Positions 7,839 to 15,339 are shown, counted from the first letter of the stretch. The stretch is DNA of 18,119 nt from Prevotella sp. CAG:924 (GCA_000431975.1 HF988515.1:1-18119); one strand, 5' to 3'. The notes: generated by a model not told the origin, from the letters alone. Made by a program: numbers and translations.

Positions 7839-9596
7839 CTAACTCCAAAAACTTGTATAACCAGATGATAATAAACGTTCTTGCATTTCTTTCAGTTTGG
7901 CTACAGATATAGATTCTATCTTCTTTTCTTCTCCAGTCAACACTAATAATTGTGTTTCGATAGTGTTAATCAATTTCTCAAAAAATGAATGTCTAATTTT
8001 TGTATCATCTCCTTCAATACGAGACAGAATTTTCATACTTGTTATTTTGTCCAGCGCTGTTGCTATAATTTCATCCTCACTGAACTCATTTCCATTCTCA
8101 TCCTTGTTATAGGGCAAGTTATTTACCACATAAAGCAAAAATTCATTTCGTGTACGATAAGCTATCTTGAATGGTGTGCCATCAAGTACATCATTTACAG
8201 CTTGCAAATAACTTAATACTTTATTACAAACCTTCTCATTGTCAGAATATATATCTACTCCTTCTACGGCTGTACCAATAAGCATATCGCTATTTAATTT
8301 ACCAATACGCTCCTGTTTATTGTCCAATCCGGCATACAGATCCACTTCATTCATTTCTATGGTCATAGCACGATCAAGTACCTTATGAGAGAAAGAAAAG
8401 GTTGTTTCATCCATATTCACAGTACCCATTACAATTAGATTTTGTGGAATAGTGATACCTTCTTCCAAGAATTGATTTCTTAATGTTTCATTGTTCCCTG
8501 CCAGTTCTGCAGTTAGCACACGATACCAATCTTCTGTACTTTTCTTTAAGATAGGATCAGTTATAATAGTACCATCTTCTTTACTTTTACGAGATTCTAT
8601 TACACTAAGATACTCTGCGAAATATTGTTCTACTGGGGCAAGATTCATTTCATCCAGACAAAGGAAATAAGGTACATCCAAATTTTCCCAAGCTTGTGTA
8701 ATAAATCTTAAGAAATCCCCAATCACATATATAGGAGTTCCACTGACACGACTTACATATCCAATAAGTTCCGTAGAGTCGTGCCAATTAGGTTTTACTT
8801 GAATAATCTCAAAATTTTTAGGTTTTTGAGCTTTATATTCGATGTTATCTTCGTTCCAACACGAACGAGCAAGTTCACGTACAATGCGGCTTTTACCTGT
8901 ACCAGATATTCCTGCAAGCAAAAGAAATGGTTTGGTTTTAATGGCGGTAATGACATCTATATATTTTATATGCTCTGAATCTATTTTTAATTCGTTTACA
9001 GTTTGCCTACTTACATTATTAGTTGAGTTTTGATAAGGTCTTGAATCAAAAATGTTAATAAAATTTTCAAAAGTTGTTTTATCTGGAGCACTAGGAGAGC
9101 CTATATAAATGAATGACGCTTGGTTAATATCTGCCCTATAATTGGAACGAGTACATTTAAGAAACTTTCTTTTATTTAATTTCTCATTAGCATAATCGTA
9201 AATACTTCTCAAATCTCTTCTAGACCCCTCTGTATCAAGATTTGTTTCTATGGAGATAATATATTCTTTGGGATTGAAATTGTTCAATCCCCTTGCCATA
9301 CTATCCTCCTTTGTGAAAATTGAAAATAGATAATAACGTAATTGATATTTTTTTGCAAAATAGAAAGGCTCCTTATATTCATTAAGAAAAACTCGAAGTT
9401 GTGGTTTAGCGCGATCTGTACCAGTAATACTAATATTAGTATATGATATTAATATTACCTCTTCATTATTTATTTTATATAATTCGTTCAGATCATCTCT
9501 AAAATCAATACTATCTTGAAATTCAGAAAAACTTATCTTTTGCCAATCTGGAAAATTATTTTTTATAAATTCTTTAATACGTGTAACAGAATCCAT
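7839..9596 (-). CDS. McrB-like AAA+ ATPase of the restriction system
   Basis: A 585-residue protein with a ~200-residue N-terminal region that probably recognises DNA but that I cannot assign to a family, then an AAA+ motor. Walker A is GISGTGKS (229-236), Walker B is FLCLDEMNLAP (311-321), and sensor region GTVNMDETTFSF (391-402) is followed by LDRAMTIEM. The order fits the McrB branch of AAA+ proteins. McrB proteins that use GTP carry MNxxDR at the sensor position; here it reads NMDETT, so this enzyme may use ATP or have relaxed specificity. In the complex it would form the hexameric ring that moves on DNA and fires the McrC nuclease. Its start is 7 bases after the methyltransferase stop, so the two are co-transcribed. 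Confidence 0.85.
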   Translation of the reverse strand: MDSVTRIKEFIKNNFPDWQKISFSEFQDSIDFRDDLNELYKINNEEVILISYTNISITGTDRAKPQLRVFLNEYKEPFYFAKKYQLRYYLFSIFTKEDSMARGLNNFNPKEYIISIETNLDTEGSRRDLRSIYDYANEKLNKRKFLKCTRSNYRADINQASFIYIGSPSAPDKTTFENFINIFDSRPYQNSTNNVSRQTVNELKIDSEHIKYIDVITAIKTKPFLLLAGISGTGKSRIVRELARSCWNEDNIEYKAQKPKNFEIIQVKPNWHDSTELIGYVSRVSGTPIYVIGDFLRFITQAWENLDVPYFLCLDEMNLAPVEQYFAEYLSVIESRKSKEDGTIITDPILKKSTEDWYRVLTAELAGNNETLRNQFLEEGITIPQNLIVMGTVNMDETTFSFSHKVLDRAMTIEMNEVDLYAGLDNKQERIGKLNSDMLIGTAVEGVDIYSDNEKVCNKVLSYLQAVNDVLDGTPFKIAYRTRNEFLLYVVNNLPYNKDENGNEFSEDEIIATALDKITSMKILSRIEGDDTKIRHSFFEKLINTIETQLLVLTGEEKKIESISVAKLKEMQERLLSSGYTSFWS

Positions 9597-9603
9597 TTTA
9601 TCC

Positions 9604-10458
9604 TTATTTGTAATTTGTGATTATTAAATGTGTAGCTTCCGCTTGAAATCTATTTCTAATATTCACAGCATATTTTTTACCATACCTTGCTATGATATTA
9701 TTTCTGTATAAATCTCGAATTAAAGGAGTATCACCTATTACCATTAATGATTTACATCCTAAATTATAGAAATCTTCAGCCAACTGTCTATGATTCTCTT
9801 CATTAAATCCATCTTGATATTGTATATTTCCATAATCTGAAAAAATACAATCATAAGGTGGGTCTAAAAATACGAAATCGTCTGGGCCTACCAAATTAAA
9901 TATATCACTATAATCTTTATTATGAATTTCCGTATTTGCTAATAAAGCATGATGTGCTTCAGTAATAATTTTTGTATTGAAATTTTTATATCGACCATAA
10001 GGGACATTATATTCTCCTTTTGTATTAAAACGAATCATTCCAGAAAAAGCTGTTTTATTAATAAAATAATATAAAGCAGCATCAGAATAAGTTGACGGTA
10101 TTAAACCATTATACATATCTCGTAATTGATAATATAAAAATTCATTTTTATCCGGTATTCTATTTTCAGGATGAAGTTTCTTCAATTTGTCAAATTCCAA
10201 CCGATTACTAGTGTAAATATTTTCTAATTCCGCCAATTCCATACTTAATTGCGTAAAATTTTGTTGTACACTTCTATAAAAATTTATCAAGCGTACATTA
10301 ATATCATTAATTATGGCATTTTTGGGTTCTAAGTAGAAGAACATAGCACCTCCACCTAAAAAAGGTTCCACATACCTTCCCTCAAATTTTGGTATATATT
10401 GTTTTATTTGTGGGATCTCTTTCGATTTCCCACCTCTATATTTTATTATAGGTTTCAT
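9604..10458 (-). CDS. D12-class (Dam-type) DNA adenine-N6 methyltransferase
   Basis: A 284-residue enzyme with the standard alpha-class order: N-terminal KPIIKYRGGKSKEIPQI, the AdoMet-binding motif RYVEPFLGGGAMFF (28-41), NDINVRLINFY (51-61), and the catalytic motif IV FVFLDPPYDCIF (195-206, DPPY at 199-202). Length is normal for the family. It transfers a methyl group from S-adenosylmethionine to N6 of adenine in double-stranded DNA; the target sequence cannot be read from the protein, and GATC is only one possibility. Being the first intact gene of the operon with McrB- and McrC-like genes, it most likely protects host DNA from that nuclease, giving an NTP-dependent restriction-modification system rather than a modification-dependent one. 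A broken regulator gene lies 55 bases upstream. Confidence 0.9.
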   Translation of the reverse strand: MKPIIKYRGGKSKEIPQIKQYIPKFEGRYVEPFLGGGAMFFYLEPKNAIINDINVRLINFYRSVQQNFTQLSMELAELENIYTSNRLEFDKLKKLHPENRIPDKNEFLYYQLRDMYNGLIPSTYSDAALYYFINKTAFSGMIRFNTKGEYNVPYGRYKNFNTKIITEAHHALLANTEIHNKDYSDIFNLVGPDDFVFLDPPYDCIFSDYGNIQYQDGFNEENHRQLAEDFYNLGCKSLMVIGDTPLIRDLYRNNIIARYGKKYAVNIRNRFQAEATHLIITNYK

Positions 10459-10513
10459 ATACTATATATAAATCATTTTTGATTTGAATGTTACTTTTAT
10501 CTTTTATATATCA

Positions 10514-10707
10514 CTATAAATCCATAACATCTACTTCTAATATTTTTACAATCATAACTTAAGAATGTCTCAAAGTTAGATTGTATAGTATTAGTACGCC
10601 ATTTCGAAATAGTTACTGGATTTTTTTCTCAACTGTTTTGCTAACCATTTAGTGGTACGTTTATTTTCTGTTAGAATCATCTTAAAACGATCAATATCTT
10701 TATTCAT
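10514..10707 (-). pseudogene. Frameshifted XRE/Cro-CI family HTH regulator (control-protein relic)
   Basis: Reading the minus strand from ATG at 10707 gives MNKDIDRFKMILTENKR then TTKWLAKQL, a typical start of a small Bacteroidales HTH_XRE regulator. After a run of seven A residues (10621-10627) the frame shifts by one base and continues as KNPVTISKWRTNTIQSNFET, the recognition-helix region. After a second slip near 10555, VMIVKILEVDVMDL ends at TAG (10516-10514). Together the three segments rebuild a ~65-residue regulator. The uncorrected frame makes only a 38-residue peptide. Such proteins upstream of methyltransferase-restriction genes usually act as controllers of the operon. Because the operator and promoter upstream look intact, the damage may be recent, and control of the restriction operon may be lost or taken over in trans. 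A sequencing error in the homopolymer is possible for the first slip but not easily for both. Confidence 0.75.
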
Positions 10708-10725
10708 ACATTATGTTTTCAAAAA

Positions 10726-10733
10726 CAAAGATA
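10726..10733 (-). promoter_or_regulatory. -7 box of the regulator/restriction operon
   Basis: On the minus strand this reads TATCTTTG, an exact TAnnTTTG match, 18 bases before the ATG of the regulator relic at 10707. No TTTG lies at the usual -33 distance; the palindrome occupies that position, so expression may need an activator bound there. Confidence 0.55.
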
Positions 10734-10734
10734 A

Positions 10735-10768
10735 TCATTATAATCGAAAATTATTTCGATTATAATGA
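10735..10768. promoter_or_regulatory. Perfect 15-bp inverted repeat, probable operator
   Basis: TCATTATAATCGAAA (10735-10749) and its exact complement TTTCGATTATAATGA (10754-10768) flank a 4-nt spacer ATTA. It covers the -10 to -45 side of the minus-strand promoter. A dyad of this size beside an XRE-family regulator gene fits a dimeric repressor or activator site. The palindromic TATATTGCAATATA at 10791-10804 may be a second, weaker site. Confidence 0.65.
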
Positions 10769-10950
10769 ATATATATCTAAAAACGCTTTTTATATTGCAA
10801 TATACTTCAATATACGCATATAATTGATTTTTCTCTCTTCCTTTCTTTTACCTTTTCCAGCCTAGCTTTTTGATATGTCCAGATCCCTAATAGGACCAAA
10901 TGACTTAACTGTTAAGTGCTCGTTCATATATCTTACTTTCTTTTATTCTA
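10769..10950. other. Short intergenic region
   Basis: AT-rich, without a gene. It holds the 14-bp palindrome TATATTGCAATATA (10791-10804) and a small dyad ACTTAAC-T-GTTAAGT (10903-10917) just beyond the end of the helicase remnant. Confidence 0.4.
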
Positions 10951-11725
10951 TTATATAACCTGCCACACAATGGTAAACAAGTATTCTTCTTTTGCTGACT
11001 TGTTAAGAGAATTGTCTATTTCTGCAATAAGTTCGTTACGGTGTACCATAATCTTATCCTCGACGTTAAAAAGATCCCTTCGCTTTTGTTTCAGAGTGCG
11101 TTGAAGAGAAATTACTTCTGATTGCAATTCACGACGGCGGTGGTCATCTTTTTCATTTCTAAATTCACGCTCACACTCCTTGATTTGTTTCTTCACGTTG
11201 CGCACTTCTTCTTCAAGCGTAAAGGTTTGATCTTCTGCCCACCGTTCTATTTTTTCACTCTCATCATTGATAAATTCCTTGTCGCGTAGGGCAATGTGCT
11301 CACTGACAACATCCTGCTTATGATCCATTTCCGCCTTTAAGCGTGAATCGTCTATCTCTGGAAACGTGACATTTGTGATACGCCCACTGATGGACAAAAG
11401 CTTCTCAACAAAGTCGTCGGGCATTATTTGCCCTTCATCATTCATTGCCACGGATATTATGCAATCCTCCTCATCCTTTTGTGAATGGTAATGTATGACT
11501 TTAGCTGATAGAATACTTTTTTTGCCTACTTCATTTTCAATTACAAACATCTTTTCCGAAGAATCCGTATAGTCAAACACTATGCAGGCCTTCTTTGATG
11601 TATCTTGCTCTGAGAAAAAAGCATAAAAGTCTTAATTTTGCATTAAATCATCCTGCAAAGGCATTTGTAACTCTATTCACAAAGAAATTCAAAACCTCAT
11701 CATAATGTTCAACAGAATGTAAGAT
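10951..11725 (-). pseudogene. 3' remnant of a large SNF2/RapA-type helicase
   Basis: The frame ending at 10951 is open back to 11631 without an ATG; its first usable codon is a GTG at 11580 that falls inside the coding-like stretch FYAFFSEQDTSKK / ACIVFDYTDSSEKMF, so no real start exists. The C-terminal half is a charged coiled coil (about residues 105-195 from the GTG) ending NELIAEIDNSLN then EEYLFTIVWQVI. From memory, large ~1000-residue SNF2-type helicases of defence islands end in this way (coiled coil, then a LFTIRWRV-like tail). A further short open piece in another frame (11648-11725, HYDEVLNFFVNRVTNAFAG) probably belongs to the same gene, separated by a frameshift. The ATPase and helicase motifs are missing, so the product is not functional. 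It shows that another defence locus once stood here. Confidence 0.6.
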
Positions 11726-11741
11726 CTATCTCTATCTGACA

Positions 11742-12410
11742 GAAGGCCATACTTTCTAGTCCTGCAGGCGCATATATCTTACTGATACGCTTGCAGTTAT
11801 GAGGATCGCCATAAAAAGTTCGGGAATTGTTCCCGGTATTGTCCTTTTCTCCATTCGATGCCGTTTAAGGCTCTTGCTCCGCTCACGAAGGTATCTCCTT
11901 GCATCAGTATGCGGCGCAGCCCTCCATAGAGGGCCGCTTTTAACTACAAAAATAAACATAATAATCGAGAAAAGGGAGAAGGGACACGAGGAAAAATAAA
12001 GGAAAAGATACAGAAAAAACAAGAAAGAGAGGCACAAGGAAAAACAAAGGCCGGATTTCAGCCGGCTAACGGGACACGCCGTGGCGACGGCACGGAACTT
12101 GACATACGCCGCCAGCCGAAGAAAAGTCATTTGGGGGAAGCCATCGACATTCTTCCCCGCAATATGTTGTATTCTACCGACATCAATGTGACACTCCGGA
12201 TATCAGCAGGCAACCAACAGAATGGCAAGACGGTGAAACTACGTAATCGCGAAGCACAGCAAGAGACTATCTATGCAAATTCTGCACATACCAAGAATGA
12301 TGTGTCAAGTTTGAAAAATCCTACTATGTATCCACTACATAACACAGACACATACAATTCTTTCCGTTCCCTGATTCTCAGAAAAACTAAAATTTAATTA
12401 CTGAAGAATT
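11742..12410. other. Atypical GC-richer region, probable mobile-element end
   Basis: Composition changes abruptly. It contains a hairpin-terminator (11911-11941), an 84-base polypurine tract (11967-12050) and a small dyad GCCGG/CCGGC (12052-12068). Open frames here on both strands (one of 124 codons, another of 88) have unlikely composition and no recognisable domain. I recall similar sequence, including a translation like MTFLRLAAYVKFRAVATACP, at the edges of Bacteroidales conjugative or mobilisable elements, but cannot verify it. Confidence 0.35.
11911..11941 (+). terminator. GC-rich hairpin with U-tract
   Basis: GCCCTC (11919-11924), loop CATA, GAGGGC (11929-11934), then CGCTTTT. An outer GCGGC (11911-11915) can compete for pairing with GCCGC (11933-11937). 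It has the form of an intrinsic terminator on the + strand, but no intact + strand gene ends just before it, so it probably belongs to a lost or mobile element. Confidence 0.45.
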
Positions 12411-12488
12411 GCTTTTCTATAGAGCTAGTTTCATCAGCTGGATAAAGAAAGAAATAATAATTCTGACATAAAATATTTGTTGACGGAA

Positions 12489-12811
12489 TTAATTTAGTGC
12501 ATACTCAATTCTATCAATGGACTTGTTGTTGATAAGGTTTACATATTTCAGGATGGTAAATACACTAATTTTCTTAGCAATATTCTTGCGTATTTCTTCA
12601 CACAAGCCTGTGATTTTTTCCTATGAACATTAAAATGTCTCCTGGATATGGAATTTAAGATCTTGAATTTGTACTCAAACAACCATTTCTCGATATCAAT
12701 GCTCTCTGTTTCAGCTGTCAAAGACAAAGCTGTCACTTCCAAATCCAAAAACTTATAAACTGGGCCGCGACGAGGTATATTACTATGTTCATTGACGAGA
12801 TACTTAAAGTA
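12489..12811 (-). mobile_element. Internally deleted IS982-like transposase remnant
   Basis: Minus-strand reading gives NIPRRGPVYKFLDLEVTALS, then LTAETESIDIEKWLFEYKF and ISRRHFNVHRKK, close to the N-terminal region of Bacteroidales IS982-family transposases as I recall them. A one-base slip in an A6 run (near 12615) is followed in the next frame by LCEEIRKNIAKK, the next segment of such proteins. The same frame then runs directly into VFTILKYVNLINNKSID and RIEYALN then TAA (12491-12489), which looks like the C-terminus. The central catalytic region with the acidic residues is gone, so the copy is dead. It may be a non-autonomous (MITE-like) derivative. The open frame extends upstream only to 12811 and lacks a start. 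Confidence 0.7.
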
Positions 12812-12814
12812 TTA

Positions 12815-12846
12815 TTTGCATATTTCAAGTATTTTTACGACCTTTG
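12815..12846 (+). promoter_or_regulatory. Candidate promoter for the AbiH gene
   Basis: TTTG (12815-12818), a 20-nt spacer, and GACCTTTG (12839-12846), one base off TAnnTTTG, give good Bacteroidota spacing, 140 bases before the AbiH start. The -7 box overlaps the dyad ACCTTT-GTAT-AAAGGT (12840-12855). The region from there to 12985 holds nothing else. Confidence 0.35.
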
Positions 12847-12985
12847 TATAAAGGTTGTATATGCGATGATTGATACTTAATGTTTTTAAATCACTAAGTT
12901 ATTAAGAATCAACAATAAATACAACTCTCCACTCATATTTATCAACGTACATTAATTTCACCAATAAGTAATATTTTGTAAAATT

Positions 12986-13975
12986 ATGAATATATTATAT
13001 ATTATAGGAAATGGTTTTGATGAAGCTCAAGGAATGAACACATCATATCCAGATTTTTATAAATACCTTAAGACCTTGCCGACAAATGACAATCCTTTAT
13101 TAGGGAAGTTAATTAATAGTATTTCAGATAAAAATGAGTTGTGGTCTGATATGGAAAAAGGCTTGGGCTTATTTACTAAGGAAATAGTAAATAGTGAAGA
13201 TTTTGACACATTATATTTTGATTTAAGTGATAAACTTCAGGAATATTTGAAAACAGAAGAAGATCATTTTGCACCATCAGAACACTCGAAAAAGAAATTT
13301 CAGAAAGATATTTTCTCTATTAGAGAGAATCTAGCTGATTCTGATAAATTAAGGTATGATGCTTTTTTAAATAATATTCATATGAGTGCAAGTTTAAAAG
13401 AAGTTTCTGTCATGACGTTGAATTATACCAATACACTAGAAGAACTCTTTTCCGTAGCAAACAGGAACTTTCCATTAGTGTATTTTAGCAATTATAATAT
13501 CTTGCGTAAGATAATACATATTCACGGCATTTTGGATGATACCATAATATTGGGTGTTGACAACGAAGACCAAATAGGCAATGAAGATTTTAAGAATAAT
13601 TTAAAGATAAAAGACTACTTAATTAAAAGACAATCTTATGAAAGTATAAAAACAACTAAACATATAATATGTAAAAATTTAATCGAAAACGCTAACATTA
13701 TAGTATTGTATGGAGTTTCATTGGGCGATACGGACAAATCATGGTGGAGAATAATTGGAGATAATCTTATTAAAAGGAATAATCTAGCATTAATTCAATA
13801 TTTATATGCACCTAATACAATTCCTCAAACAAGAAAACAGAAAATAGCTCAACTTGAAAGAGAGCAACAATATAATATTATGAGAAAAATGGATATAGAT
13901 CCTTCCTTGTTTAATGAATCTATAAAAGAAAGGTTATTCTTTGTCGTAAATTCTAAAGCATTTATTGATAAATAA
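12986..13975 (+). CDS. AbiH-family abortive infection protein
   Basis: A 329-residue protein starting MNILYIIGNGFDEAQGM; the GNGFD loop at 8-12 is the hallmark of the AbiH family. It also has MTLNYTNTLE at 143-152, IIHIHGILDD at 176-185 and LYGVSLGDTDKSWW at 241-254, followed by a helical C-terminus. AbiH from lactococci blocks phage multiplication by abortive infection; the mechanism is not established to my knowledge. These four motifs come in the same order as those of SIR2 proteins (glycine loop, LNYD/T, H-G, G-S-G-D), suggesting a related nucleotide-binding fold, though the His context is different. It stands alone between the IS982 remnant and the opposing MBL-NUDIX gene and is AT-rich, so it is probably a single-gene cassette. 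Length is within the family range and the ATG is the natural start. Confidence 0.85.
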   Translation: MNILYIIGNGFDEAQGMNTSYPDFYKYLKTLPTNDNPLLGKLINSISDKNELWSDMEKGLGLFTKEIVNSEDFDTLYFDLSDKLQEYLKTEEDHFAPSEHSKKKFQKDIFSIRENLADSDKLRYDAFLNNIHMSASLKEVSVMTLNYTNTLEELFSVANRNFPLVYFSNYNILRKIIHIHGILDDTIILGVDNEDQIGNEDFKNNLKIKDYLIKRQSYESIKTTKHIICKNLIENANIIVLYGVSLGDTDKSWWRIIGDNLIKRNNLALIQYLYAPNTIPQTRKQKIAQLEREQQYNIMRKMDIDPSLFNESIKERLFFVVNSKAFIDK

Positions 13976-14116
13976 TTAATGGTACAATTAATTGGGCCAA
14001 AGGCATAAATAAAACCTGATCATATAAATGGTTCATCTAATATTTCGTATGATGTTGTCATCATTTAGTGCAAACAGTCTAAGTTTAAAGTATTGTAGTA
14101 CACTCGACAAGACATA

Positions 14117-14149
14117 AGGACAGCGGACCCATCGGCAACGGGCTGTCCT
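14117..14149 (-). terminator. Terminator of the MBL-NUDIX gene
   Basis: AGGACAGC (14117-14124) pairs with GCTGTCCT (14142-14149), which overlaps the TAG stop of the minus-strand gene. On the minus strand the hairpin is followed by TATGTCTTGTC, a modest T-rich tail. Confidence 0.55.
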
Positions 14150-15299
14150 ACCGGGACGCCTGCGCCGTGATCGTCCTCACCACCTCCAGATCGGCCGGTA
14201 GCCAGTGGACGGCGTAGAGCTGACCAGCATCCAGCCAGGCCGCATTCTCATGCTCCTTCAGCACCAGCCTGCCGGAGACGACGGTACACCGATAGCAGTG
14301 CATCGTGAGATGGAACGACGGGTAGTCGCACTCCACCGTGGTGAGGAAGGCATCCACACGGATGTCGGTGTCGAGCTCCTCGCGTATCTCACGCATCAGG
14401 CCCTCTTCCCTACTCTCGCCCGGCTCCACCTTGCCTCCGGGGAACTCCCAATAGTCCTTGAACTCACCATAGCCGCGCTGCGTGGCGAAATACTTGCCGT
14501 CGCGAACGATCACCGCTGCCACCACCTCGATGCGCTTCCTCACCTCACGGCTCTCGCCCTCCCTGGAGATGCACCAGAAGGGCACGGACTTCTCGTCGGC
14601 GAACTCCTTCATGCGCCAGGCCGAGCGGAAGCCGACGGTCACGAAGTGCATGGGGACGAGAAGGCCGACCTGAAACCTGTCGAGGAACTGGCGGGCTCCA
14701 CGCGTGTAGCCGTTGCCGATGCGTCCGTCTACGGGGAACATCGCCACGTCGAAACGGCCGGTCAGCTTGCGGATGTCCTTCAGCTCGCCCAGGAAGCGCT
14801 TCTCCTCCTTGAGGGGATCGACGTCGATGCCGAAGTCGGGACTGTACACCAGTCCACCCTGATAGTCGTCGGTAAGGAAACGGGCATACCAGTTGTTCAG
14901 GTCGCCGGCATGGAACAGGCGCATGCCGCCGGTCTCCACCACCCACGACACGCCGCTGTCGTTGCTACCCGTCACCGTCACGCGGACGAGTGCGTCCTCC
15001 CACGTGGCACCCTTGCCCAGCCATGCGTCGGCATCCTCCTTCCGGGCCCGGCGATGCCTCAGGATGTCCTTGGACAGGACATAGCGGATGTTGTCCTTGC
15101 GCTCCCTCCACGTGAGGATCTCCGGCGTGAAATGATCCTCGTGGAAATGGCTGGCAAAGACATACATCGGCTTGGACGACTCCAGATAGCGGGGCAGAAC
15201 GCCCGCGGGATCCATCCAGTAGTCGAACACGAGGATGCACTGGTCGGTCTCGAACACGAAACCGCTATGGAAGATGTAGGTGAGTTGCATGAGTGACAA
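14148..15299 (-). CDS. Fusion of metallo-beta-lactamase-fold hydrolase and NUDIX pyrophosphohydrolase
   Basis: A 383-residue two-domain enzyme. Residues 1-250 are an MBL-fold hydrolase with the metal motif SHFHEDHF at 50-57, HAGDLNNW at 130-137 and MHFV at 217-220. Residues 258-383 are a NUDIX domain whose box GGKVEPGESREEGLMREIREEL spans 288-309 and fits GX5EX7REUXEEXGU closely; the end (HENAAWLD...LPAD) resembles MutT/NudG-type enzymes that hydrolyse oxidised or modified (d)NTPs. The MBL substrate is unknown. The gene is far more GC-rich than everything around it, and its third positions are strongly G/C, so it is likely native chromosome on which defence cassettes have landed. M1 (15299) or M4 (15290) may be the start. 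A TAnnTTTG box lies 32 bases upstream and a terminator overlaps the stop. Confidence 0.88.
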   Translation of the reverse strand: MSLMQLTYIFHSGFVFETDQCILVFDYWMDPAGVLPRYLESSKPMYVFASHFHEDHFTPEILTWRERKDNIRYVLSKDILRHRRARKEDADAWLGKGATWEDALVRVTVTGSNDSGVSWVVETGGMRLFHAGDLNNWYARFLTDDYQGGLVYSPDFGIDVDPLKEEKRFLGELKDIRKLTGRFDVAMFPVDGRIGNGYTRGARQFLDRFQVGLLVPMHFVTVGFRSAWRMKEFADEKSVPFWCISREGESREVRKRIEVVAAVIVRDGKYFATQRGYGEFKDYWEFPGGKVEPGESREEGLMREIREELDTDIRVDAFLTTVECDYPSFHLTMHCYRCTVVSGRLVLKEHENAAWLDAGQLYAVHWLPADLEVVRTITAQASR

Positions 15300-15330
15300 G
15301 ATGATTGCGGTCCTTTAGCGTTATTTCTCA

Positions 15331-15338
15331 CAAAGGTA
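15331..15338 (-). promoter_or_regulatory. -7 box of the MBL-NUDIX gene
   Basis: On the minus strand TACCTTTG, an exact TAnnTTTG match, 31 bases before the ATG at 15299. No clear -33 TTTG is seen at the expected spacing. Confidence 0.5.
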
Positions 15339-15339
15339 C

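Noticed and set aside
10951..11580. Intact 209-aa gene starting with GTG
   Set aside because: The frame stays open and protein-like upstream of the GTG, and the sequence is only the tail of a much larger helicase; a remnant is more likely.
11756..12130. 124-codon open frame on the minus strand
   Set aside because: Composition is low-complexity (Phe/Leu/Ser run from the polypurine tract) with no domain; kept only as a hint of a mobile-element end.
12131..12397. 88-codon open frame on the + strand
   Set aside because: No recognisable domain, no promoter or ribosome binding site, and it lies in a decayed region.
14205..15296. 363-codon open frame on the + strand
   Set aside because: It lies entirely antisense to the MBL-NUDIX gene, which has complete catalytic motifs. 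High GC content at third positions creates such long shadow frames.
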